The notes under the pieces were generated by a model. That model did not search any database. It had not been told where the DNA came from and saw only the letters and a program-made list of their open reading frames with translations. Both the position numbers and the translations under genes were made by a program. 64,000 nucleotides of DNA from Paraflavitalea pollutisoli (GTDB taxonomy: Bacteria; Bacteroidota; Bacteroidia; Chitinophagales; Chitinophagaceae), in assembly GCF_029360705.1 (NCBI RefSeq), contig NZ_JARKMX010000008.1:1973983-2037982 (forward strand). Reading direction: 5' to 3'. Of this stretch, positions 46,040 to 52,971 are shown piece after piece; within the stretch, counting starts at the first letter, position 1, and every line of letters begins with the position of its first letter.

Positions 46040-46876
46040 TCAGTGGTCTGCTAAAAATGTCTCCACAACCGGCAGTGCGGGAAGCGCTGGCTGGATACCC
46101 GGCTTCAGGGTCGTGATTTCGCCCAGGTAATCGCCATGTCCACCAGGAAATACAGCGAGTTGTGCCTTTTCGATCTTGCGGATCATTTCCAAAGCATGCT
46201 CGAGGGTATTGACATCGTTGTTACCACTGATGATGAGCGTGGGGACTTTGATCGACCTGATATCTTCGTCTTTGATCTCCGGAAAGTTTTGCATACGGGC
46301 AACATCTCGATCGTACATCGCCCGCAGTCCTTTTTGATCGCCGGGATGGATGACCAGGTAGGCATCTTTGAATGGCTGGGGCATTTCTTCGAAGCTGGCT
46401 TTGGCCATCATCGGAAAGAACCAGGACTGTGCGCCTGCTTTGTTGTACATGGTAGAAGCTACAATGATCTTGTGCACCATTTGCGGATGGCGGATCGCCA
46501 TCTCGAGCGTCGTGCTGGCACCGTTGCTGAAACCAAATATGTCCGCTTTGTCAATCTTGAGGTGCCTGAGTAAAGCGGCGATGTCATCAGCATCCTGCGT
46601 GAAGCTGAGTGGCCGGTCGATATCGGCCGTATGGCCATGTGCCTGCATTTCGACGGCAATTACCTGGTGTGTTTTTACCAGCAAGGGCAATATCCTGCCC
46701 CAGGTGGTCCCGATGGTAGAACCGCCGCCATGTATGAGTACGAGTGGAAATCCTTTGCCGTGTATCTCGTAATACATGTTGAGTCCATTGATGGGCGCGT
46801 ATTTTCCTGTCGCGGTTTGTGCTTGTGTGGTGAGCATGGTGGATGTCATGATTAATAGAGCTACTACTAATTTCAT
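46040..46876 (-). CDS. Secreted alpha/beta hydrolase
   Basis: A 278-residue exported hydrolase with a signal peptide (MKLVVALLIMTSTMLTTQAQ). The oxyanion-loop motif HGGGS (49-53), nucleophile elbow GFSNG with Ser117, an acid in ISGNNDVN near 220 and catalytic His in PGGHGDYLG near 247 complete the triad of the alpha/beta hydrolase fold. Esterases and lactonases of this group share the pattern; the substrate cannot be told. It is a single leftward gene convergent with porP/sprF, with adjacent stop codons. Confidence 0.87.
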   Translation of the reverse strand: MKLVVALLIMTSTMLTTQAQTATGKYAPINGLNMYYEIHGKGFPLVLIHGGGSTIGTTWGRILPLLVKTHQVIAVEMQAHGHTADIDRPLSFTQDADDIAALLRHLKIDKADIFGFSNGASTTLEMAIRHPQMVHKIIVASTMYNKAGAQSWFFPMMAKASFEEMPQPFKDAYLVIHPGDQKGLRAMYDRDVARMQNFPEIKDEDIRSIKVPTLIISGNNDVNTLEHALEMIRKIEKAQLAVFPGGHGDYLGEITTLKPGIQPALPALPVVETFLADH

Positions 46877-46967
46877 TGGGTGCGTTGATTTGTCGCGTAA
46901 AGGTACTATTGGGGCATCATCGGAAACAGGGCTTGTTGCGACAAAATGGAGGGGCTAAAAAGAAAAT

Positions 46968-46993
46968 GGTCCCGCCCGTTGCGGGGCGAGACC
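46968..46993 (-). terminator. Intrinsic terminator after the unknown paralogue pair
   Basis: On the minus strand GGTCTCGCCC pairs with GGGCGGGACC (one T-G pair) around CGCAAC, followed by ATTTTCTTTTT. It lies about 35 bp beyond the stop at 47027. Confidence 0.75.
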
Positions 46994-47026
46994 TATTGGC
47001 AGGGATCTGTGTGCGGGTACAGTTAC

Positions 47027-47533
47027 TTAATGATCTTTTAGTTTTTCATTGTTACGGGGTGTGGCGAACGCAAAATGCTGGAAGAAGTAGCGAAGCTGTG
47101 GCAACCATTTTTTCATCGGTGACCATAGGCCACTGAATTGAAAGCGTGGTTCTATCACGGGTTGCTCTACCAACATTTCTTCCGTCCATCTTTTTGTTTC
47201 TTTAAAGAGGCGTGTGTTCAATTTGAAAGCGATGTGTCGTGCTTTTTCGATCGTTCTTTTATCGGGGTTGTCTACCACGATAGCACCATCGACATAATCG
47301 AACTTGATCAACCGGTATTTGGTTTCGCCGGGCGGACGGTTGAGCCATACGGCGGTACCAGGACTTTTATAGGTATAGGATGTTCCGTTGGGGAGGGTAA
47401 CAGTCGTCGTGTTATCCATTCTCATCTCCGGATCGTTATCCACAAAGTTGTTCCATTCCTGCATGGAAATACCCTTGGTGATGGTGCGATCGAGGAGATC
47501 TTTTTTCCGGGTTAAGTGAATTTTTGCGTCCAT
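47027..47533 (-). CDS. Unknown protein, tandem paralogue A
   Basis: A 168-residue soluble protein from the ATG at 47533 (MDAKIHLTRKKDLLDRTI). It is a clear paralogue of the next gene upstream: both have an (I/L)T(R)(R/K)xDL(L/M)D start, the EW(N/T)xFVxxDP(E/D)M segment, TTVTLxxGTxYTYxSPGxA(V/I)W and RHIAFKLNTxxF. The C-terminal end is divergent and partly amphipathic (LQYFFQHFAF-like). No family is recognised and there is no signal peptide. A terminator follows. Confidence 0.65.
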   Translation of the reverse strand: MDAKIHLTRKKDLLDRTITKGISMQEWNNFVDNDPEMRMDNTTTVTLPNGTSYTYKSPGTAVWLNRPPGETKYRLIKFDYVDGAIVVDNPDKRTIEKARHIAFKLNTRLFKETKRWTEEMLVEQPVIEPRFQFSGLWSPMKKWLPQLRYFFQHFAFATPRNNEKLKDH

Positions 47534-47664
47534 AAAGTGCGGTTGTATGTTGTAGTAAAACAAACCAACTGCCATTTATTTTTAGCGCTCAACGCAATGA
47601 TGCTCAATAGCCGATTACAGCAACTGTTTTTTCAGCTGGGTACAATGCACCCCAATTTGTCGAA

Positions 47665-48198
47665 CTATTGATCTTTTATTTTTTCCTCACCGTTTTGGAT
47701 CACTTTCTCGGGACTGTTGTTGAAGAGCGAAAAAAAGGATTGTTGAATGGAATGTCCGATGTGGATAACTACTTTTTTGAAGGGCGCTACCAGGGTGCTG
47801 AAGGTAAACCGGGGCGCCATGGCGGGATCAGCGGCGAGCAGGAGTCCGGTATCCTTGTCTGTTTCGAGAAATATTTTTGTGTTCAGTTTAAAGGCGATGT
47901 GCTTGATCTTTTTGAGCGTCGCTGCATTGACATTGGTGATGACGATATTGCCGGAGTTGTAATCAAATACGATGGGATTCGGCTGCGACTGTCCGGGCTC
48001 GCGGTAAAACCAGATGGCGCGACCGGGACTTGGATAGGTGTATTGTGTGCCATCGTCGAGGGTGACTGTGGTCACATTTTCCAGCTGCATATCGGGATCC
48101 TTACTCACGAAGCTGGTCCATTCCTGGAGTGTGATCTCTGTAGCATCGGCGTGGTCCATGAGATCGGCTCTCCTGGTGATGTAGTATCTATTTTCCAT
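47665..48198 (-). CDS. Unknown protein, tandem paralogue B
   Basis: A 177-residue soluble protein starting MENRYYITRRADLMDHAD. It shares with paralogue A the EWTSFVSKDPDMQLENVTTVTL block, the YTYPSPGRAIWF block and KHIAFKLNTKIF. Both then lead into a short hydrophobic stretch (VVIHIGHSIQQSFFSLF). The gene pair arose by duplication; the two are separated by 131 bp. Its role is unknown. The shared GT/SPG-type segment suggests a compact beta-sandwich, but this is a guess. Confidence 0.65.
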   Translation of the reverse strand: MENRYYITRRADLMDHADATEITLQEWTSFVSKDPDMQLENVTTVTLDDGTQYTYPSPGRAIWFYREPGQSQPNPIVFDYNSGNIVITNVNAATLKKIKHIAFKLNTKIFLETDKDTGLLLAADPAMAPRFTFSTLVAPFKKVVIHIGHSIQQSFFSLFNNSPEKVIQNGEEKIKDQ

Positions 48199-48310
48199 AG
48201 CAGCGCGGTTGAACTGTTAAAAAAAGCAAAGGGTACGCCATTTTGCTGAAGAATGGAACCCTGTGACGCTCAATAAGAACAGGTTAGGCTGCAGTGTCGA
48301 GTGTGTAGTT

Positions 48311-48340
48311 AGCGCCCCAAAATTTACGTTTTGGGGCGCT
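48311..48340. terminator. Strong hairpin between paralogue B and the small upstream gene
   Basis: AGCGCCCCAAAA (48311-48322) and TTTTGGGGCGCT (48329-48340) are perfectly complementary across a 6-nt loop. No T-run follows on either side, so it may be a terminator of the A/T-bearing-stem kind or a processing site. Confidence 0.55.
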
Positions 48341-48373
48341 GGCTGTATGCTATTAAAGTTAAGCAATATTTGT

Positions 48374-48676
48374 TTACCGGGCGTGTGCTGCCGCGAGGGT
48401 CAGGAGATCTTTATCGTGGTGGTCGAACAGCGAAAGGGTGGCTCCATTGGGCATCAATACATAAGCGATGGTAAAACTTTCGCGGTGGCGACGAAAAAAT
48501 CCCAGCAACCTATCGACGGATTCGCGGGTGGCGCTAAGGATAATGGTAATCAGCGATTCGGTCGTAAACTGGTTGATGTGCTGCATTTTTTCCTGCTCAA
48601 ACTCCAGACGGATCAAGTCATCGAGTTCATGATCCTGCGTTCTAAATCCAATGGTCAAATCACCAGGCATTGTCAT
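48374..48676 (-). CDS. Small hypothetical protein
   Basis: A 100-residue soluble protein, MTMPGDLTIGFRTQDHELDD, mostly alpha-helical, with a middle strand-helix unit (TESLITIILSATRESVDRLLGFFRRHRES) followed by FTIAYVLMPNGATLSLFDHHD. No known family is recognised. It lies upstream of the paralogue pair on the same strand but is separated by a strong hairpin, so it may be transcribed alone. An ATG two codons in is an alternative start. Confidence 0.5.
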   Translation of the reverse strand: MTMPGDLTIGFRTQDHELDDLIRLEFEQEKMQHINQFTTESLITIILSATRESVDRLLGFFRRHRESFTIAYVLMPNGATLSLFDHHDKDLLTLAAAHAR

Positions 48677-49000
48677 AGGTGTTACTTTTTTGTTTTTACA
48701 TGATTGCGCAGTTAGTCCTGGTGTGCTGCTATTGTAAAAAATCGTACCAACCTGGTGGTCATGGCGATACTTTAACAGGTTGCAAAGATATCATTGTGCG
48801 TAACCTGTGGGGATTAAGTTATTGTGAAGGGGAAGAAAGGCAAGGAGGCACAGAGGCATAGAGGCATAGAGGCACAGAGGCAACTGAGGCACAAAGGCAA
48901 CTGAGGCACAGAGGCACAAAGGCAGAGGCACAGAGGCATAACTGAATGCAGCTGACAGATGGACCTGTCAGTGTATAGACTTTAATATGCCTTTAATACA
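48677..49000. other. Gene-free stretch with GGCA repeat
   Basis: About 320 bp with no supportable gene. The right part is taken by the GGCA-type repeat; the left part is AT-rich and should contain the promoter of the small leftward gene. Confidence 0.55.
48831..48943 (+). repeat. GGCA-type short tandem repeat, longest copy
   Basis: About thirteen units of GGCA plus 4-5 bases follow one another (GGCAAGGA, GGCACAGA, GGCATAGA twice, GGCACAGA, GGCAACTGA, GGCACAAA, GGCAACTGA and so on). This is the same family as the repeats at 22541, 24010 and 24384, 24-26 kb away. Here it lies next to an unrelated leftward gene with the GGCA still on the plus strand. Unit spacing is 8 or 9 bp, so codon periodicity is not maintained. 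Confidence 0.75.
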
Positions 49001-50050
49001 TCAATCTTTTGTCTTTAGTAATTGCAGGTAGTTTTCGGCATGATCGGTGTTCATTTCTATCCAGATGGGCAGGTGATCGCTCATCTGGTAAGTCTTGAAT
49101 TCATCGAAGGTTTTTTGGCTGGTTACTTTGGCGGAATGCTTCCTGGCTCTTTTGGCGTAGGTCTTATAGTTGTCGAATACGACATCAAAATAATTGAATG
49201 TACCTGCTTTGCGGAAGGTGACATCATTGAAGCGGTTGTAGTGTATCACCTGTGCACAAGATCTATCCTGTCCGATGTGTCCGGGCAGATTGTCTTTTAA
49301 CAGCGATTCGGGCATGCGGTAGGTTTCGCCGGTAATGGCCTTGTAGCGATCGCTGTGCCGGTTGGGTACGTTGAAATCGCCAAAAATAAACAGGTTATTG
49401 CATTCATTTTTTTCTACAAACTCTGTCTTCAGCAGATTGGTCATCCCGGCCAGTTCTTCGGTTCTGCGCTGATAGAGTTCGGTATTTTTCGCGGCCAGGC
49501 CGGTAAACAGTTTCATCGAGCATACATCGAATAAAAAACAGGCGGATTGGAAGCGAAGGAAATAAGGAGATGCGGTGATGCCTGACCGATGCTCGGGCTG
49601 TGGCATCACGAGTTGTATGGCAATGTTACGGAAGGTGACCGTTCTTTTGTCGTACAGGAAGGCCAGCCATTCGCGGTTGCCGGAGGCCGGATCGATGATG
49701 AGGCCCGTGAACAATCCCCAGTCGTCGCCCAGGATGCGGCACAGGTTGCTCAGCTCCGTATGGTTGTCTTTGAGGTCTTGCAGGATGATGAGGTCGTAGC
49801 GGGCAACAATTTCGGCGATGTAGTAGAGGGCTTCTGTCATTCGCCCCTCAAACATACCTGCGCCCATAGCCCGGATACTCCAGGTGCCGAGGAGGAGGTT
49901 ACCGGCAATGCGTTTTTCCGGTATGCCTTTGTTTTTATCGTTGAGTGTAGCGCGAAGGGTAATAATATTATCCAGAACGGTATTGCGGTCGAGTTTGTCG
50001 TCGATAGACAGCAGCGTTTCCTTAACCGGGTTAAGAAAAGAATAGTTCAT
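49001..50050 (-). CDS. Endonuclease/exonuclease/phosphatase-fold protein
   Basis: A 349-residue cytoplasmic protein of the EEP superfamily. The pattern is LLLGTWSIRAMG (near 53), YDLIILQDLKDN (near 90), FIFGDFNVPN (near 222) with Asp/Asn ligands, and MSDHLPIWIEMN (near 323) with the catalytic aspartate-histidine pair. The second motif usually has LQE with a metal-binding glutamate; here it is LQD, so metal binding may be altered. The substrate (nucleic acid or phosphoester) is not clear. The gene is monocistronic, downstream of the unknown locus. Confidence 0.82.
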   Translation of the reverse strand: MNYSFLNPVKETLLSIDDKLDRNTVLDNIITLRATLNDKNKGIPEKRIAGNLLLGTWSIRAMGAGMFEGRMTEALYYIAEIVARYDLIILQDLKDNHTELSNLCRILGDDWGLFTGLIIDPASGNREWLAFLYDKRTVTFRNIAIQLVMPQPEHRSGITASPYFLRFQSACFLFDVCSMKLFTGLAAKNTELYQRRTEELAGMTNLLKTEFVEKNECNNLFIFGDFNVPNRHSDRYKAITGETYRMPESLLKDNLPGHIGQDRSCAQVIHYNRFNDVTFRKAGTFNYFDVVFDNYKTYAKRARKHSAKVTSQKTFDEFKTYQMSDHLPIWIEMNTDHAENYLQLLKTKD

Positions 50051-50180
50051 AGTAGTAGTTTAATTACGGGAAAACCCTGGACCATTCTTCGACACGAGTT
50101 GCGCTATAAATGTAAACAATCCGCTAACGGTTGTCAAGGTTTTCGTATCTAATTCACTACGATGTTACGAGTTTATTTGG

Positions 50181-50456
50181 TCAAATTGGAGTAACCTTAA
50201 ACAGATTGGGGTAGGAATTCTTCTGTACCCTTTCAATATGGCGGATGGATCGATAAGTGGCAATGGTCAGCACGATATAGACAGCAAAAATAAGGCTGAA
50301 CAGGATGCCTTTGCCGGCATATTGCACGGTGGTTAAGCAGGCGACAAAGATCGTCAGGACTACTACTATTTGTGGCCAGCCCAATTGTTGTTTGAACAGT
50401 CGCCAGAACAACCGGGTATTGTGTTTGGGGACAGAAATATAGCCGGAAGATGGCAT
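50181..50456 (-). CDS. Small two-helix membrane protein
   Basis: A 91-residue protein from the ATG at 50456 (MPSSGYISVPKHN). Two hydrophobic segments (about 26-45, VVVLTIFVACLTTVQY, and 50-68, ILFSLIFAVYIVLTIA) flank a short loop, with the polar C-terminus carrying basic residues. No family is recognised. An ATG seven codons earlier is possible. That it is a gene rests on the membrane pattern and on good spacing from neighbours. Confidence 0.5.
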   Translation of the reverse strand: MPSSGYISVPKHNTRLFWRLFKQQLGWPQIVVVLTIFVACLTTVQYAGKGILFSLIFAVYIVLTIATYRSIRHIERVQKNSYPNLFKVTPI

Positions 50457-50768
50457 AGCGCACCCACAGGCGGTCAATTTTGACTATTATCCCTTAGACA
50501 AGGCATTTCCTTTAGTACCAGGCGCGGTTTTCGTTGTTGTAGTTTAAAAGGATAAGGTTAATGGTTAACGAATTTGATTAGTGTACAGCTGGCGTGTCTA
50601 CGCTGGCTTTTTTGTTTTTGGGGCCTGCTGTTGTCTCCACGGGCTTTCGTTTGTAGTAAGTCGGCTAATTTGTATTCCTACCTTTGTTGCCTATTCTTCC
50701 ACATTTAAGCATTCTCTAATTCTTCTCCTGGTGATCAAATTGTCCGTATGTGTTATTTTGCGGTGCCT
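50457..50768. other. Divergent promoter region
   Basis: About 310 bp between divergent genes. TACCTTTG at 50679-50686 is an exact -7 element on the plus strand, but the nearest TTTG upstream is 25 bp away, longer than the usual 19-20, so the promoter for the gene at 50769 is only half supported. Nothing else stands out. Confidence 0.45.
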
Positions 50769-51707
50769 ATGCAGCTAACCCGGTATCTTGCTTTTTGCCT
50801 TTTATTGTGTGGTCTGTCGCCCTGGCTGGCGCGGGGACAGGATGCGCCACCGGTAATTGCTGATGCGCAATTCGATCGGCTGGCACTCAAAGCACGCCTG
50901 CGGGCGCTGGAGCTGCTGCGGCGGACGGATACCGTCAGTCCTTCTCCCCTATGGCCCAAGATCAACCCGGCCCTTTTCTTCGCCAATATCCGGCACAATA
51001 TTGAACGTCCGGACCGGATCAACCAGGGCACGTCGACCAATTTTTGTGGGTATGCTGCCATGACGCATTTGCTGGTGAAATACCATCCCGACATTTATCT
51101 GCGACAAATTGTGACCTTGTACCGGACAGGCAAGACTAAATTGCGGCGTAAACGCATGAAGCCGTCCCACCGGGTGATGGAGGCCGCTGGCACACTCGAG
51201 AACAAGGGCGAACTGGATATCCTGCATGCCGACCAATTGTGGTTCCTGAGCCTGGCAGATACGTTTAAAGGCTATCTCAACTGGCTGGCCCCCACTTACC
51301 ACCCGGGTTCCGAAAACCGGTTGTGGGCAGCGACCAATTACGGTAAGTTTAACCGCATGCTGCGGGAATTTACCGGTGATGAGATGACGGCAGCAGGGTC
51401 GGACTTTATCAGCCCCTGGGTGAAGAACTTCAATGACTATATCAATGGCCAGTTGCGGGAGGGGGTGGTGATCCTGTATGTAAACAGCAAATACCTGTAT
51501 GAGCATAAGTTCAGCATCTTCAAATTACGGGCGCCTACGCATTTTATTGTGGCGTATGAAATGCTGCGTACCGACGAAGGACTGATCCGCTTTCGCTATT
51601 GGGATTATGGTATGAAGACAGAGCAACTGATCACGCCGAAGCGGTTGCGGCGGCTGATTTTTGGTGTTACCACCATCACAGAAACCCGGGAAGATGCGAG
51701 ATTCTAA
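50769..51707 (+). CDS. Secreted protein with papain-like Cys/His pattern
   Basis: A 312-residue exported protein starting at the ATG at 50769; the signal (MQLTRYLAFCLLLCGLSPWLARG) is followed by a helical linker. NFCGYAAM (91-98) resembles the NxCGxAA catalytic-cysteine region of papain-fold peptidases, Cys93 being the nucleophile; PTHFIVAYEM with His258 and the YWDYG with Asp279 would complete the site in the expected order. Cysteine peptidases and bacterial transglutaminase-like proteins share this order. The gene overlaps the next, a lipoprotein, by 14 bp, so the two may act together. The enzymatic role is inferred from motif order only. Confidence 0.6.
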   Translation: MQLTRYLAFCLLLCGLSPWLARGQDAPPVIADAQFDRLALKARLRALELLRRTDTVSPSPLWPKINPALFFANIRHNIERPDRINQGTSTNFCGYAAMTHLLVKYHPDIYLRQIVTLYRTGKTKLRRKRMKPSHRVMEAAGTLENKGELDILHADQLWFLSLADTFKGYLNWLAPTYHPGSENRLWAATNYGKFNRMLREFTGDEMTAAGSDFISPWVKNFNDYINGQLREGVVILYVNSKYLYEHKFSIFKLRAPTHFIVAYEMLRTDEGLIRFRYWDYGMKTEQLITPKRLRRLIFGVTTITETREDARF

Positions 51708-52299
51708 GCTTTATGGAATGGTACTGGGTGGCCGGAGGGCCTTTGCTGGTTTGATCCTGCTGATCGTGCTGTTGGCTTCCTGCACGGCCGCGAAGAAACG
51801 GAAGTCGGAGAAGTATTACGTGGAGCACAAGCAGACGATCACGGAAGTGCGGCAATTGTTTGACAAGCTATACCAGCACATGCCTTTTTCGGCCGGCTTT
51901 TCCGACCGGTCGCTGAAATACTTTGTATTGGAGATCCTGAGTGATTCTGTACGCTTTATTTACAATGGTGAAAAGAACCAACCACAATTGGAAGAAGCCG
52001 TAGATCGGTTTGGCTTCGATACAACACAACTGCGAACGCTGGCGACCAAGCTTCAGCAAATCAACTGCATCTGGATCTCGAAGCGCTCGTTTTATGTGAA
52101 CCAGCAACGGGAAACGGTGACTTTTCTCTCGTTCAAGTCTATTGCCAATCCCAATCTCTTCTCGGAGAATAAGTATTATATACTGCTCTTTCCGCCCAAG
52201 CAGATCATTTCCCGGCACTTCCGGGAGCGCATCCGGCGTGGCGACCTGGTGAAGATCGAAGACCAGGTATGGTTTACGATCGGGTCTAATTTCCGGTGA
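51694..52299 (+). CDS. Lipoprotein of unknown function
   Basis: A 201-residue lipoprotein from the ATG at 51694, which overlaps the upstream gene by 14 bp. The signal (VLGGRRAFAGLILLIVLLASC) ends with a lipobox cysteine. The mature part has long helices and strands (EKYYVEHKQTITEVRQLFDKLY and CIWISKRSFYVNQQR) and ends in a basic patch RIRRGDLVKIEDQVW. No family is recognised. Because of the overlap it is likely the partner, perhaps inhibitor or anchor, of the papain-like secreted protein. Confidence 0.65.
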   Translation: MRDSKLYGMVLGGRRAFAGLILLIVLLASCTAAKKRKSEKYYVEHKQTITEVRQLFDKLYQHMPFSAGFSDRSLKYFVLEILSDSVRFIYNGEKNQPQLEEAVDRFGFDTTQLRTLATKLQQINCIWISKRSFYVNQQRETVTFLSFKSIANPNLFSENKYYILLFPPKQIISRHFRERIRRGDLVKIEDQVWFTIGSNFR

Positions 52300-52643
52300 A
52301 TACCGTTGACGGGCACGCCGGGCCCTATCGCTTTTGGTGTAAGTGATTGATTTAGAAAAGTTGTGCTATTTTCATTACACTTCCATGGGAGCGAGTAGGG
52401 AGCGGCATGGAAGCGAGTAGGGAGCGGCCCCCTTCGGCCATTCGTTTTACCTTACCGCGCCGTGCCGTTGTTCTTATCAGCAGGTATAAAAATACGGCTA
52501 ACGCAAGGCCCTTTCCAAATTTTGGAGTTACCGTTAAATAAATGTCATGACATTTGCCCATTTGGTGTGCGGCCGCGAAAGTGGTCGGAAGTGAGCATAA
52601 ACAGCATGGCTTAGTAAGCGTGGTAGTGTGTTCCCGACGCCCA

Positions 52644-52674
52644 TTTGCGAGTTGTTGAAAAATGCTTACCTTTG
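52644..52674 (+). promoter_or_regulatory. Strong Bacteroidota promoter of the ABC-F gene
   Basis: TTTG at 52644-52647 and TACCTTTG at 52667-52674 are separated by 19 bp, a full match to the TTTG/TAnnTTTG consensus. The predicted start near 52681 gives a leader of about 215 nt before the ABC-F start at 52898. Confidence 0.75.
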
Positions 52675-52681
52675 CGCTGTC

Positions 52682-52812
52682 ATGAAATTCTAATTCATTC
52701 CTACATATCAGCCACCTGCTGAGGTATTGAGCGGCCAAACTGGCCCTTATTTTTTTTCCCAACTATCAGACAGCAGTTTTATCTGCAGCATTTTTTCACG
52801 AATCATTTTACT
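52682..52812 (+). promoter_or_regulatory. ABC-F leader with two small hairpin/T-run elements
   Basis: The leader begins with a three-codon frame (MKF, stop) at 52682. GGCCA-AAC-TGGCC (52733-52745) is followed by eight T (52750-52757), and GCAG-N6-CTGC (52773-52786) by six T (52791-52796). An alternative pairing, CAGC/GCTG at 52709-52721, precedes the first. Stems are short, so termination would be weak. The layout is that of attenuation, but the mechanism is inferred. Confidence 0.4.
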
Positions 52813-52971
52813 ATGAAAGTTAACTCTTGCATCTATCACGGGCATTGTATTGCTTCCGCGAACAGGAAGCTTATTCTTCATTCTTCTGAATTATTATATG
52901 CTTATCAACGCAAGAGATATTTGTTTTCAATTTCCGCAACAGGAGCCGGTGTTTCAACACATCAATTTTAG
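52813..52971 (+). CDS. 52-codon upstream open frame overlapping the ABC-F start
   Basis: The frame opens at ATG 52813 with MKVNSCIYHGHCIASANRKL and ends at TAG 52969-52971, 73 bp past the ABC-F ATG and in a different frame. It is rich in Cys/His/Tyr at the start and basic near the middle, and has no hydrophobic signal. Ribosomes that translate it through the overlap could block or couple ABC-F initiation, as in leader-peptide control of antibiotic-resistance genes. No conservation was tested, so this may be a chance open frame. Confidence 0.35.
   Translation: MKVNSCIYHGHCIASANRKLILHSSELLYAYQRKRYLFSISATGAGVSTHQF

Noticed and set aside
48831..48943. The GGCA repeat as a CRISPR array
   Set aside because: Units are only 8-9 bp with no long spacers and no cas genes nearby.
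52352..52762. A 136-codon open frame on the minus strand before the ABC-F gene
   Set aside because: It covers the ABC-F promoter and leader on the other strand and has no coherent protein features.
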